Shown: positions 26,609-34,986, numbered from the stretch's first letter. The stretch is DNA of 64,000 nt from Microbacterium sp. 3J1 (GCF_001049495.1 NZ_CDWI01000004.1:62001-126000), one strand, 5' to 3'. Program-made: numbers and translations. Notes: a model not told the origin generated them from the letters alone.

Positions 26609-26881
26609 GCGAGGACAGTCGATGAGTCACACGAAGGCGAACGAGCTCCAGGGGGAGGTGGGCCCCTCGCCACTCCTCAGCGGGTCTCCGGGGCTTCCCG
26701 GCATCCCCCTCCGGTCTTTTTTTTCCACAGGATCGACGCTCGTCAGCGTGCGCCGAGAAGGAGTAGCAAGTGTCAGATGAGTGCGAGATACCGGCAGCAG
26801 CGCTGACCGGCAGATGAGCTCCTTCGTGAACGCGTTCATGGGGCACGAATCAACGTCGGACTGGGACTGAGAGGAATCAAC
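26609..26881 (+). other. Gap with tandem G/C-rich hairpins and a T8 run
   Basis: GGGAGGTGG and CCACTCC can pair (26652-26677), and CCGGG-GCTT-CCCGG (26688-26701) forms a second hairpin. An outer pairing AGGGGGA/TCCCCCT is also possible. T8 follows at 26717-26724. A 52-codon frame (26622-26780) crosses the region, and an 18-codon frame starts at 26814. Neither is convincing. Could be a terminator/leader, a packaging-site remnant or a deletion junction. Confidence 0.4.
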
Positions 26882-27349
26882 ATGACAACACTGAAAGAGA
26901 AGATCGAGCGGGAGAAGAATCTCGCCGAGGAGCTGATCGCAGAGGCTGAGGCTTACTACGCCTCTGTCGGGCCCGTCGAGGTGGATGCGGTGCTCGGCGA
27001 GACGAAGGTCACCTTCCAGGTGCCGTTCATGTACCCAATCGATTTCAACGAGCTGGCCTCGACCCACTGGCCGCGACCTGGGGTTGCGGTGGATGCGCCG
27101 CTGTGGTTCAACCTCGATGCGGTCACGAAGAACTACCCGAACATCACGATGGTGGTCGACGGCGAAGAGGACGACCTGTACCGCGTCCGCAACAAGGAAG
27201 CTGTCTACATCTTCCCGGAGCTCTACGCGCAGATGCCGCCCGAGGACGCGCAGAACCTTCGCATGGCGGTGTGGGCGCTGAACATCTGGGAGCCGCAGCA
27301 GCGTCGTGAGAAGAAGGTCGCCGAGAAGAAGGAGGCCGAAAATGGCTGA
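26882..27349 (+). CDS. Putative tail assembly chaperone
   Basis: A 155-residue acidic protein with a helical N-terminus (MTTLKEKIEREKNLAEELIAEAEAYY), a central beta-rich part (VTFQVPFMYPIDFNELASTHWPRPG) and a charged tail ending QQRREKKVAEKKEAENG. It lies directly before, and overlaps by 8 nt, the tape-measure gene, the position of the assembly chaperone in siphophages. The usual second product made by -1 frameshifting is not obvious here. GAGAGGAATCAAC precedes the ATG. The role is inferred mainly from position. Confidence 0.65.
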   Translation: MTTLKEKIEREKNLAEELIAEAEAYYASVGPVEVDAVLGETKVTFQVPFMYPIDFNELASTHWPRPGVAVDAPLWFNLDAVTKNYPNITMVVDGEEDDLYRVRNKEAVYIFPELYAQMPPEDAQNLRMAVWALNIWEPQQRREKKVAEKKEAENG

Positions 27350-30068
27350 TCGGGTGGTGAAGGTGACCTTGAAGGCGGTCGTCTCGGACTACGAGAGGTC
27401 GATGCGTGACGCAGCGAACGCGACTGCCACGGTGGGCACCGAGGCGGAGAAGCTGGCGCAGAAGAAGCAGGCGTTCCAGCAGCTTGGTGCCGCCAGCCTG
27501 ACGATGGGCGCGGTGCTCTCGGCAGGCCTTGTGCTCGCGTCGAAGGCGGCGATGGATTTCGACGCCCAGATGTCCAACGTTCAGGCCGCAACGCACGAGA
27601 CTGCGGCGAACATGGATCTGCTGCGGCAGGCGGCTCTGGATGCTGGCGAGTCGACCGTGTTCTCCGCTACCGAAGCTGCGCAGGCCATCGAAGAACTGTC
27701 GAAGGCTGGCGTCTCGACGGCTGACATTCTCAGCGGCGGTCTGACTGGCGCTCTGGATCTCGCTGCGGCTGGTGGCGTGGGTGTCGCCGAGGCTGCGGGG
27801 ATCGCAGCCACGGCCCTGAAGCAGTTCAACCTTAACGGGTCTGACATGGCGCACGTCGCCGATCTGCTTGCCGCGGGGGCGGGCAAGGCGATGGGCGACG
27901 TCACGGATCTGTCGCAGGCGCTCAACCAGTCCGCTCTGGTGGCGAAGCAGACCGGCCTGTCGATCGAGGAGACGACCGCGGGACTGTCAGCATTCGCGGC
28001 TGCCGGTTTGCTGGGCTCGGACGCAGGTACGAGCTTCAAGACGCTCCTGCAGTCGCTCACGCCCACGTCCTCTGCTGCGGCTGAAGCGATGGAGAAGTAC
28101 AACCTCCAGGCCTATGACGCTCAGGGTAATTTTGTTGGCCTGTCGGAGTACGCGGGCAAGCTCAAAGAGGGATTGTCCGGGCTGAGTGTGGAGCAGCAGA
28201 ACGCGACCCTCAAGACGATCTTCGGCGCCGATGCTGTGCGCGCTGCCACGGTGCTCTATCAGCAGGGCGCAGAAGGCATTGATGCGTGGACGGAAGCCGT
28301 CGATGACCAGGGCTACGCGGCCGAGACGGCCCGTGTGCGGCTCGACAACCTGAAGGGTGACATCGAAGCACTCGGAGGCGCATTTGAGACGGCTCTGATT
28401 GATACAGGGTCGACGGCGAATGACACACTGCGGGCAATGGTGCAGGCTCTCACCGGGCTGGTCGGTATCTACAACGATCTGCCGGCGCCCGTGCAGGCGT
28501 CGGTCATGGCTCTCGGAGGTGCTGCGGCGGCTGTCGCGCTGACCGGTGGCGCCGCGTTCCTCGCGGTTCCGAAGTGGCTCGAGTTCAAGGCCACCGTCGA
28601 GGCGTCGACCTGGACGATGAAGGGTATCGGGTTCGCGGCGGGTGGGGCTGCAGCGGTGCTGGGTGGCCTGTTCCTGGTGGTCGGCGAGCTCGCCGCCAGT
28701 CACCAGCGCGCAGAGCAGAAGGCACAGTCGTACGCGGACACGCTCGCGGAGGGCACGCACGAGATCACCGACGCCACGCGGGAGATGATCGCCACGAGCC
28801 TCACCGCAGATCAGTCGTTCCTGTGGATCTCGCAGGGGTCGCTCGCCGATAACGCCGAGACGCTGGGCCTGTCTATCTCGACGGTTACGGATGCAATCTC
28901 GGGCAACGTGGATGCGCTTGAGGAGGTGCAGGGCGCGATCAAGAAGGGCATCGACGAGGGTTACAAGCCATCCAAGGATGCCAACCTCGATTTGTACGAC
29001 GCCGCGGTGCTTCTGCAGTCGGGTATCGAAGGCGAGGTCGGCGCACTCGACAAGGCGACCGAGAAAGCCCGCCAGTCGGCGGAGGCCACCAAGGGCAGCG
29101 CGGAGGCCACGCAGACGGCCACCGAGGCGTATCAGGCCGAAGCGGACACCGTCAGCAACCTGAACTCGCAGCTCACCGATCTCATCAACCGAATCAACGG
29201 TGCGAACGATGTCGCGGTGAACGCCATCACTGCGAACGCGGACTATCTGTCGGCGCTCGACGGGCTGGGTGCGCAGGCAGAAAAGCTGGGGCTGTCACTT
29301 GACGAGACCTCAGTGTCTGGTTCCGCCAACGCGGCAGCAATGGGTGAGCTCGCATCGAAGGCCCGCGACGCCTCGCAGGCGCAGTTCGAGCAGGATCTCA
29401 CGACGATGTCCGCGGATGAGGCCGCGAAGAAGTGGAACGGGACTCTCGCGGCTCAGCGGCAGGCATTCATCGACTCCGCGACCGCCGCCGGCTATAACGC
29501 CGGCGAGGTGAAGGCTCTCGCGGATCGCATCTTCCAGATGCCGTCCGAGAAGGAAGTGGACATTCTGGTGGAGACGGCTGCGGCCCAATCGCAGATCGAC
29601 AAGTTCATCACCCTCAACAACGGCAAGCGCGTGAAGGTGTTCGTCGATGCTGAAGGCGGTCAGTCCTTCCGCGTGGGTGGCACGACGGTCTCTCCGGGCA
29701 TGGCGGCTGGCGGCCCGGTCATCGGCAGAGGAGCCAAGGGTGTCGATTCCGAGCTCCGGATGCTCGCGCCCGGTGAGCATGTCGTTACAGCACCTGAGGT
29801 CGACGCGGCCGGGGGACACAGTGCCGTCGAAGCATGGAGAGCCCAGCTCCTGACTCCCACCGCACCGGAGCCCGTCTATGTCCGCACGGGAGACGTCTGG
29901 AATTACGGGGGCGGCCAAGCAGGCTCGCAGCCCATCTCTCTCGACGGCCTCGCGATCACCGGAACGCTCGAGATCGGCGGTGACGGCCTCGCCCGGATCG
30001 TCGATGGGCGAATCAATCAGTACGACGAGTCGCGGGCGATGGTTTCTCGGGGTGGGAGTCGACCGTGA
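27342..30068 (+). CDS. Phage tail tape measure protein (TP901 type)
   Basis: Sets tail length and helps DNA ejection in siphophages. The 908 residues include the TP901 core near the N-terminus: FDAQMSNVQAATHETAANMDLLRQAALDAGESTVFSATEAAQAIEELSKAGVSTADI (~residues 66-122), with GLTGALDLAAAGGVGVAEAAGIAATALK after it. Two hydrophobic segments (~400 and ~435) are typical. The C-terminal part carries AAGGPVIGRGAKGVDSELRMLAPGEHVVTAPEVDAAGG, a common tape-measure tail. GAAGGAGGCCGAAA precedes the ATG. The frame is intact, which argues against passive decay. Confidence 0.93.
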   Translation: MADRVVKVTLKAVVSDYERSMRDAANATATVGTEAEKLAQKKQAFQQLGAASLTMGAVLSAGLVLASKAAMDFDAQMSNVQAATHETAANMDLLRQAALDAGESTVFSATEAAQAIEELSKAGVSTADILSGGLTGALDLAAAGGVGVAEAAGIAATALKQFNLNGSDMAHVADLLAAGAGKAMGDVTDLSQALNQSALVAKQTGLSIEETTAGLSAFAAAGLLGSDAGTSFKTLLQSLTPTSSAAAEAMEKYNLQAYDAQGNFVGLSEYAGKLKEGLSGLSVEQQNATLKTIFGADAVRAATVLYQQGAEGIDAWTEAVDDQGYAAETARVRLDNLKGDIEALGGAFETALIDTGSTANDTLRAMVQALTGLVGIYNDLPAPVQASVMALGGAAAAVALTGGAAFLAVPKWLEFKATVEASTWTMKGIGFAAGGAAAVLGGLFLVVGELAASHQRAEQKAQSYADTLAEGTHEITDATREMIATSLTADQSFLWISQGSLADNAETLGLSISTVTDAISGNVDALEEVQGAIKKGIDEGYKPSKDANLDLYDAAVLLQSGIEGEVGALDKATEKARQSAEATKGSAEATQTATEAYQAEADTVSNLNSQLTDLINRINGANDVAVNAITANADYLSALDGLGAQAEKLGLSLDETSVSGSANAAAMGELASKARDASQAQFEQDLTTMSADEAAKKWNGTLAAQRQAFIDSATAAGYNAGEVKALADRIFQMPSEKEVDILVETAAAQSQIDKFITLNNGKRVKVFVDAEGGQSFRVGGTTVSPGMAAGGPVIGRGAKGVDSELRMLAPGEHVVTAPEVDAAGGHSAVEAWRAQLLTPTAPEPVYVRTGDVWNYGGGQAGSQPISLDGLAITGTLEIGGDGLARIVDGRINQYDESRAMVSRGGSRP

Positions 30069-30114
30069 CCAGTTCGACCCAAGCCAACGCACCCTCCGAC
30101 CGAAAGGCACTCAC

Positions 30115-30297
30115 ATGACACGACCGACATTCGCCAGGGACGAACGTAATCGACACCTCATCGTCCCGAACGACGATGCTGTGCGCGTCGCACCGGGCCT
30201 CTATGAAACGGGAGCTCTCAGCGCCGTTCAGCCCGGGCTCTACCCACTCGACGCAGCGCAGGAAGAGATCTCCCCGATGGAAGGAATCCACCAATGA
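30115..30297 (+). CDS. Small tail-region protein
   Basis: A 60-residue protein, MTRPTFARDERNRHLIVPNDDAVRVAPGLYETGAL and an acidic C-terminus. It overlaps the spike gene by 4 nt and lies 46 nt after the tape measure. It may be a short adaptor, chaperone or connector for the spike. I do not recognise the family. Confidence 0.65.
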   Translation: MTRPTFARDERNRHLIVPNDDAVRVAPGLYETGALSAVQPGLYPLDAAQEEISPMEGIHQ

Positions 30298-31928
30298 CTC
30301 ATCGACTCGTAGCCGTAGACGACTCTGACTACCGGCTCCCCGACCCCGTGATGCAGGCGCTCGAACTCGACTTCGCGCGCGAGGCCACGATCGACGCCAA
30401 CCGCCACGGGGTGAAAGCGGACGGCATCACCGACGACTCACCGGCATGGCAGGCGATCGTCAACACCGCTCTCACGGGCTCGGTGATCACCTGGACCGGG
30501 CGCTCGATGCTGCGGACTCCCATCATCTGGAAGACGGGCATCTCGCTGATCGGTGAAGGCTGGGGCCGGTCCGTCCTGGCAACGGTCGACAACGGCATCC
30601 CCACGTGGCACGCCGCCATCCGCTGGGTGGAGGGCGACGGGGCGAGCATCACGAACACGCTCGAGGATTGCGTGTGGGCGAACTTCGAGGTGGACGGATC
30701 TCAGCTCTCGACCGGAGGACAGTACAAGATCTCCGCCAAGGGACTCTTCACGCTGTATCACCGGAACTGCCAGTGGCGGAACCTGTACATCCACGACACC
30801 CAGGCGACCGGCCTCGGCTGCGACTTTATGCCCGGATCGCTCATCACCGGATGCCTCGTCACCGACTGCGGCTACATGAACCCGGGCAACGCGGGTGGAG
30901 GCGCGGGCATCGGCATCGGAACCGGCGCGTGGGAAGTCGAAGACGTCATCATCACCGGCAACACAACCCGCAACAACGGCAACTGGGGCATCTTCGTCGA
31001 GGTGCAGGAGTACACCGACGCCTATATCAACCAGGGCATCCGGGGTACGGGTGCGCGCATCATCGGCAACACGTCGTACCACGACCGCGTGGGGTTTGGT
31101 GACCGCGGCACCGTCGGCACGCTCATCCAGGGCAACGTGGCGCACTCGCCCACAGTCTCCGGAGTGAGCGTGTCGTTCGGATCTCGCGAGGGAGCCGTGC
31201 TGGACAACCACGTGTACAAGTCGGGGGCAGTCGGCATCTTCGTGCAGACAAACGTGACGGATGAGGTTGTCGCCGGCAACCACGTGTATGACTCGGGCAC
31301 GCACGGTATCCACATTCAGGCGATGGCCGCGGCGAACAAGGCGATCTCGATCCGAGACAACGTTGTGTCCCGGTCAAACAACTGCGGCATTCTCGTGGAC
31401 TGCACCAGCGGTTCGACGGATGGTCTCATGATCCGCGGAAATAGGGTGTGGAACAACGGAAAAGCGGGCGGCGTCTACACGCAGGGCATCCGCATGGAGG
31501 CCAACGCCTCGGCAGCATCAATTTCGGGCAACCGCGTCTTCGACGACCAGGCTACGAAGACCCAGGGAGCCGGCCTGCAGTTGTCAGCTTCAAACACACG
31601 CACCCTCTCCGACGCGTCCATCGACAACAACAACTTCACTGGATCGACAGTCGCCGTCAGCCTCAGCTCCCACACGCGGACGAACGTCACAATCGGCGAC
31701 AACGTCGGCTACCTGACGGCGAACCAGGGAACTGCGACGATCGCCGACGGCGCGTCGACAGTGACTGTGCCACATGGCCTGGGTGGGGTGCCCAGTCAGG
31801 TGCAGCTCACCCCGAACGGGTCCGCTCAGGTGTGGATCAACGCGAAGGGCGTCAGCAACATCATCATCCAGCGTCTCGGGACCAGCGGGCCCCTCACTGT
31901 GGACTGGACCGCGACCTACCGTCCTTAG
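30294..31928 (+). CDS. Right-handed beta-helix tail spike (pectate-lyase-like)
   Basis: A 544-residue putative receptor-binding or depolymerase spike. After an N-terminal ~45 residues comes the HGVKADGITDDSPAWQAIVNTAL motif that opens many phage beta-helix spikes. Parallel-beta-helix rungs with repeated GN/DN turns follow (VIITGNTTRNNGNWG, VLDNHVYKSGAVGI, VVAGNHVYDSGTHGI, SIRDNVVSRSNNCG, IRGNRVWNNGK). The last ~65 residues, starting GTATIADGASTVTVPHGLGG, form a separate beta domain seen at the end of phage receptor-binding proteins. No minor tail proteins separate it from the tape measure. Confidence 0.85.
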   Translation: MTHRLVAVDDSDYRLPDPVMQALELDFAREATIDANRHGVKADGITDDSPAWQAIVNTALTGSVITWTGRSMLRTPIIWKTGISLIGEGWGRSVLATVDNGIPTWHAAIRWVEGDGASITNTLEDCVWANFEVDGSQLSTGGQYKISAKGLFTLYHRNCQWRNLYIHDTQATGLGCDFMPGSLITGCLVTDCGYMNPGNAGGGAGIGIGTGAWEVEDVIITGNTTRNNGNWGIFVEVQEYTDAYINQGIRGTGARIIGNTSYHDRVGFGDRGTVGTLIQGNVAHSPTVSGVSVSFGSREGAVLDNHVYKSGAVGIFVQTNVTDEVVAGNHVYDSGTHGIHIQAMAAANKAISIRDNVVSRSNNCGILVDCTSGSTDGLMIRGNRVWNNGKAGGVYTQGIRMEANASAASISGNRVFDDQATKTQGAGLQLSASNTRTLSDASIDNNNFTGSTVAVSLSSHTRTNVTIGDNVGYLTANQGTATIADGASTVTVPHGLGGVPSQVQLTPNGSAQVWINAKGVSNIIIQRLGTSGPLTVDWTATYRP

Positions 31929-31933
31929 CAATA

Positions 31934-31975
31934 CGACACCCGCGGGTGGCGTATTGCCGCCACCTGCGGGTGTCG
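31934..31975 (+). terminator. Terminator of the tail operon
   Basis: CGACACCCGCGGGTGGCG (31934-31951) pairs with 31958-31975 over 18 bp, with one G-U pair and a 6-nt loop. It is 5 nt after the spike stop. No U-tract. Confidence 0.8.
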
Positions 31976-32027
31976 GTACGGCTACTGATCGACAACGACT
32001 CGGAAAGGATGATGACATCATGAACGC

Positions 32028-32705
32028 ATGCTCTCTGGCACATGCGCATTCTGCGGCAATCAAACTCACTTCACAGCACGCTCCGCGAGGATCGGACCAC
32101 TCGTCGAGCCGGACTCTGGCGAATCGAGGGCGTACTTCTCGAAGTTCGCCCTCGAGGTTGCCGGCACATGCGATGCCTGCCACAGATTCAACTCCGCGCT
32201 GGGCGTCTCCGCCTATCTCCAGCGCTCGCTCACCGAGGGGACGTATCTCACTGGGGCGGACATGGTCAGGGAGGCCGAAGCGATGACCATCTCTGAATGG
32301 TCACCTCCTCTGATGGCGCGGGTAGACGTCGAGTTCATGCCCCCAGGGGTCGCGGCGTACTTCGCCGAGGCCCATGATGCGAACAGCGTTAACGCCTATC
32401 GAGCAGTACTGCTTCTCGTGCGGAGCGTGGTCGAAGCAACCGCCAAAGATCTTGAAATCACTTCGGGCTCCCTTGTCCAGAAGATCAATCAGCTCGCGGA
32501 GGATGGTCACATCCGAAAAGGCACGCGCGAGATGGCGCATGCTCTTCGGATTCTGGGGAACGATATGGCGCATGGAGACATCGATGCGGTGCCCACCGCA
32601 GAGGACGCATCTGATGCGCTGCGTATCGCGCGGTTCGTGCTGGACGACGTCTACGTTGCCGACGCCGTCCGGCAAGACATGCTTGCCCGACGGGAAGGCC
32701 GCTGA
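32028..32705 (+). CDS. DUF4145-domain protein with zinc-finger-like N-terminus
   Basis: A 225-residue protein. Cys pairs CAFC (~6-9) and CDAC (~48-51) suggest a zinc site. The C-terminal half matches DUF4145 (NAYRAVLLLVRSVVEATAKDLEITSGSLVQKINQLAEDGHIRKGTREMAHALRILGNDMAHGD), a domain found alone or fused to restriction enzymes and in defence islands. The reading ATG is at 32028; an ATG at 32020 is out of frame. It is first in the right-end cargo block. A defence role is inferred from domain and position. Confidence 0.8.
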   Translation: MLSGTCAFCGNQTHFTARSARIGPLVEPDSGESRAYFSKFALEVAGTCDACHRFNSALGVSAYLQRSLTEGTYLTGADMVREAEAMTISEWSPPLMARVDVEFMPPGVAAYFAEAHDANSVNAYRAVLLLVRSVVEATAKDLEITSGSLVQKINQLAEDGHIRKGTREMAHALRILGNDMAHGDIDAVPTAEDASDALRIARFVLDDVYVADAVRQDMLARREGR

Positions 32706-32760
32706 CTGCGCCGAGCATGTCAGGAACGAGTACTACTCAGGCCGTGCACGAGCAGCGAAG

Positions 32761-33075
32761 TCAGCCATCGACGCTGACTGCGTTGCCCCACACCCAGCAC
32801 CTGAAGACTTCGCGATCCGCGCGGAATTCGATTCCGGCGGCGAGGGGTGTCGAGCGCATCAGCTTAGCGTCCACACGGATCGCCTCAGGGCCGAATCTCA
32901 CCCACGCTCTCACTCGCCTCTGGAGCGCGTGTGGGTAGATCGTGACCGGTTGCTCGCGTAGAGCTAGTTCGCGCTCGGTCAGGGATTGTAGAGGCCCGTG
33001 CTTGGCTGCGGAGAGGATCGCTTGGTGCTGCGCCTGCATGTCGTAGTACGGGGCGAGTCGCTTGCTTGCACCCAT
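32761..33075 (-). CDS. Conserved small protein under a predicted SOS box
   Basis: A 104-residue protein, MGASKRLAPYYDMQAQHQAILSAAKHGPLQSLTERELALREQPVT and a C-terminal beta-rich RVDAKLMRSTPLAAGIEFRADREVFRCWVWGNAVSVDG. I recall similar small proteins of unknown function in actinobacteria, but cannot name a family. The LexA-type box at 33117-33132 lies 41 nt upstream of its ATG, so damage induction is expected. It could belong to DNA repair, or to prophage induction. Confidence 0.72.
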   Translation of the reverse strand: MGASKRLAPYYDMQAQHQAILSAAKHGPLQSLTERELALREQPVTIYPHALQRRVRAWVRFGPEAIRVDAKLMRSTPLAAGIEFRADREVFRCWVWGNAVSVDG

Positions 33076-33116
33076 GCCTGCGCCCCTTCCCAGGCTCAGA
33101 CTGAGGGTACCAAGTA

Positions 33117-33132
33117 TCGAACATACGTTCTA
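33117..33132 (-). promoter_or_regulatory. LexA SOS box
   Basis: TCGAACATACGTTCTA matches the actinobacterial/Bacillus-type LexA consensus (TCGAAC-N4-GTTCGA) at 11 of 12 fixed positions. It lies just upstream of the minus-strand gene ending at 33075 and 540 nt from the TAC operon end. Confidence 0.65.
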
Positions 33133-33171
33133 TACCCGAGCGGTGCTATGTCAATCCGAAAGGTTCTGCAA

Positions 33172-33654
33172 TCACCCCTCCTGCGCGGCGGCCTTCGCGG
33201 CTCCGTCAGAAATGTCCGGGCCTTCGCCATCTAGGGGGAAAGCCAGTTCGCCTCGCATGAAGACCTTGAGCAGGATCGGTTCCCGGAATACGCGGGTCGT
33301 GAGCGTGAGGACGGCTTCGCGCCAGAACGGGAAGGCCTGCATGAGAGCGACATTGTTCACAAACTCAAAGGCGACGTCTCGAGGGATTCGGAGCGGCTCG
33401 TCAGATGCGTATTCGCAAGCTAGGTCTACGACAACTTCGCCCTGAGGTGCGGTGATGTCGACTCTGAACCTCACCCCGAACTCGTTGCCCACATGTCGCG
33501 TGCGGAATCCATAATCAGTCTTGTGCCCGCCATCCGGAATCTCCGAGGGAGCCTCCTCCTCGCGAAGCGTTGCGGCAACCTGGTAAAAAACGACCTCGGT
33601 CAGATCTAACTTCTCGACCAGGGACTCAATGGTCTCGACACCCCTATCGGACAC
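33172..33654 (-). CDS. SecB-like chaperone of a toxin-antitoxin-chaperone (TAC) module
   Basis: A 160-residue SecB-fold protein. The beta part contains GVRFRVDITAPQGEVVVDLACEYASDEP. The long C-terminal helices carry FVNNVALMQAFPFWREAVLTLTTRVFREPILLKVFMRGEL, which aligns with the SecB/Rv1957 pattern of an FPYIRE-like motif, a Leu-Thr helix and a Pro-Leu segment. In TAC modules the chaperone protects the antitoxin's C-terminal addiction segment. It is third in the operon, 3 nt after the antitoxin. Confidence 0.75.
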   Translation of the reverse strand: MSDRGVETIESLVEKLDLTEVVFYQVAATLREEEAPSEIPDGGHKTDYGFRTRHVGNEFGVRFRVDITAPQGEVVVDLACEYASDEPLRIPRDVAFEFVNNVALMQAFPFWREAVLTLTTRVFREPILLKVFMRGELAFPLDGEGPDISDGAAKAAAQEG

Positions 33655-33657
33655 AGG

Positions 33658-34062
33658 TCAGCCCCATCCGCCTCGTGCAACCACGCGACGGCTGCGGTGC
33701 GCATCGAGGCTGACAACCTTGTGGCCTCTCCACGAAGTGTCGGAGTCAAGGTCCAGTGCTGCTGAGTGGTTCACGATCGCGCCGAGGGCGTGGGCGTATC
33801 GACGAATCGTGGAGAGCTTCGGGTCGTTCCCTTGGCTTTCGAACGCAGCCAAAGCGGGCTGGGTCAATCCCATCCTCTTCGCCAGCGCGTCCTGCGATAG
33901 ACCACTCCGCTTCCGGAGCTCGCGAAGCGCCCCGATCAAGTTCAGATCGTTCTCCATCAGAATCCGCGCTCGACGCTCATCGGGAGATTCGCTGTCGTCG
34001 GCGAACGGATCGGAGCCGTCGAAGAGGTGGGTGTCGTCAGGCAGGTGCAAGGCGTTCGACAT
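33658..34062 (-). CDS. HigA-like antitoxin with C-terminal extension
   Basis: A 134-residue protein. The HTH lies at about residues 42-100 (GALRELRKRSGLSQDALAKRMGLTQPALAAFESQGNDPKLSTIRRYAHALGA). A ~35-residue tail follows, DSDTSWRGHKVVSLDAHRSRRVVARGGWG, hydrophobic and aromatic, the place where a chaperone-addiction segment would be. The ATG at 34062 is preferred; a TTG at 34098 would overlap the toxin stop by 4 nt and is possible. It should neutralise the upstream toxin and repress the operon. Confidence 0.8.
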   Translation of the reverse strand: MSNALHLPDDTHLFDGSDPFADDSESPDERRARILMENDLNLIGALRELRKRSGLSQDALAKRMGLTQPALAAFESQGNDPKLSTIRRYAHALGAIVNHSAALDLDSDTSWRGHKVVSLDAHRSRRVVARGGWG

Positions 34063-34094
34063 AAGCTCCAGTTTATATCGAGCTATAGCGGTCG

Positions 34095-34664
34095 TCAAAC
34101 TTTGCCTTCGGCCTTGAGCTCATAGAAGCGATCGGCTGCGATTGCGATCTCGGCGTCCTGCTCGTCGTCGACCGTGGAGCTGTCGATGTCCTTCCAATGG
34201 ACGTGGAGGCCAAGGACTGAGCTTCCCCCCTTGCGCGCCCAGCGCTTCGGTTCGAGATGGTAGAACCTGACGTGCACCTCACGCGACTTGGTGGCCGACA
34301 GGCGCGCCAGGTAGGAGCATCGGACTTCGAACAACTGAAGCCGCGGTTCGGAGCGCATCGGACCTTTCACCCCGTGCAACGGCTCCAAGCCACCCCGCCG
34401 CAACTGAGCCATCGTGGCGCGAATCTCACCTCGGAATCGCTCTACGTCGGGTAGTTCGAGTCCGATGTTCGCCAACGTCTCGTCCAAGGCCTTGAGGACA
34501 GTATCGCCTTCGAAGCGGGGGAACCACTGGTAGTTGATCGGGGCAAAGTCCGGATCTGCAGTGATCGACTCCTCCCCTGAGTCTGGGTCACCAATTGCAG
34601 CCACGACCACAGCATAGAGCACACCCGCCTCTCGCCCCGGGTACCTCCAATTGCAGACCGCCAC
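34095..34664 (-). CDS. HigB/RelE-superfamily-like toxin (first gene of the TAC module)
   Basis: A 189-residue protein using a GTG start. The C-terminal part has the toxin-fold pattern: MRSEPRLQLFEVRCSYLAR, then VHVRFYHLEPKRWARKGGSSVLGLHVHWKDID, then EIAIAADRFYELKAEG, resembling the LxELR / vLLHgFxKK / Ei..A..R order of HigB/Gp49 mRNA interferases. The N-terminal ~90 residues are extra compared with ~100-residue HigB. The toxin-antitoxin-SecB order equals the M. tuberculosis Rv1955-Rv1957 TAC operon. Catalytic residues cannot be fixed by eye. Confidence 0.65.
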   Translation of the reverse strand: MAVCNWRYPGREAGVLYAVVVAAIGDPDSGEESITADPDFAPINYQWFPRFEGDTVLKALDETLANIGLELPDVERFRGEIRATMAQLRRGGLEPLHGVKGPMRSEPRLQLFEVRCSYLARLSATKSREVHVRFYHLEPKRWARKGGSSVLGLHVHWKDIDSSTVDDEQDAEIAIAADRFYELKAEGKV

Positions 34665-34728
34665 TCGACGCGACCTCGCGATTCGTAGAACCTCTTTCGG
34701 GATTAAGTGGAAGGGCTAGAGTACGGAA

Positions 34729-34986
34729 ATGACCGAAAGCCAGACGCCCACCCTCCCCGAAACCGTCGGGGAGTCCGTCAAGTTCCTCGGCGGCTCGAGC
34801 GGCAACCCCGTCACCATCACGAAGGTTCGCGAAAACGAGTTCGAAGTGCGCTACGACTACCACAGCGACTACCTCGCGACGCTCGAGCAGGACGGCAACG
34901 ACTCATTCTTTCTCACCCCCGCACCTGGCGTAAGTGCAGTCGGGGGCGGCTGGGATCGCTGGCAGTTCTTTTACGAGCACTTCTGA
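34729..34986 (+). CDS. Hypothetical 85-aa cargo protein
   Basis: Small acidic protein, MTESQTPTLPETVGESVKFLGGSSGNPVTITKVRENEFEVRYDYHSDYL with an aromatic C-terminus GGGWDRWQFFYEHF. It is divergent from the TAC operon across a 64-nt promoter-sized gap. Predicted all-beta. No family recognised. Confidence 0.65.
   Translation: MTESQTPTLPETVGESVKFLGGSSGNPVTITKVRENEFEVRYDYHSDYLATLEQDGNDSFFLTPAPGVSAVGGGWDRWQFFYEHF

Noticed and set aside
26622-26806. Programmed -1 frameshift at T8 for a tail assembly chaperone
   Set aside because: The frame before T8 is short and of odd composition and the shifted frame ends after ~25 codons. It does not resemble the usual G/GT chaperone pair that leads to the tape measure.
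32020-32286. Alternative frame starting at the ATG at 32020
   Set aside because: It lacks the Cys pairs and DUF4145 match seen in the frame starting at 32028, and its composition is atypical.
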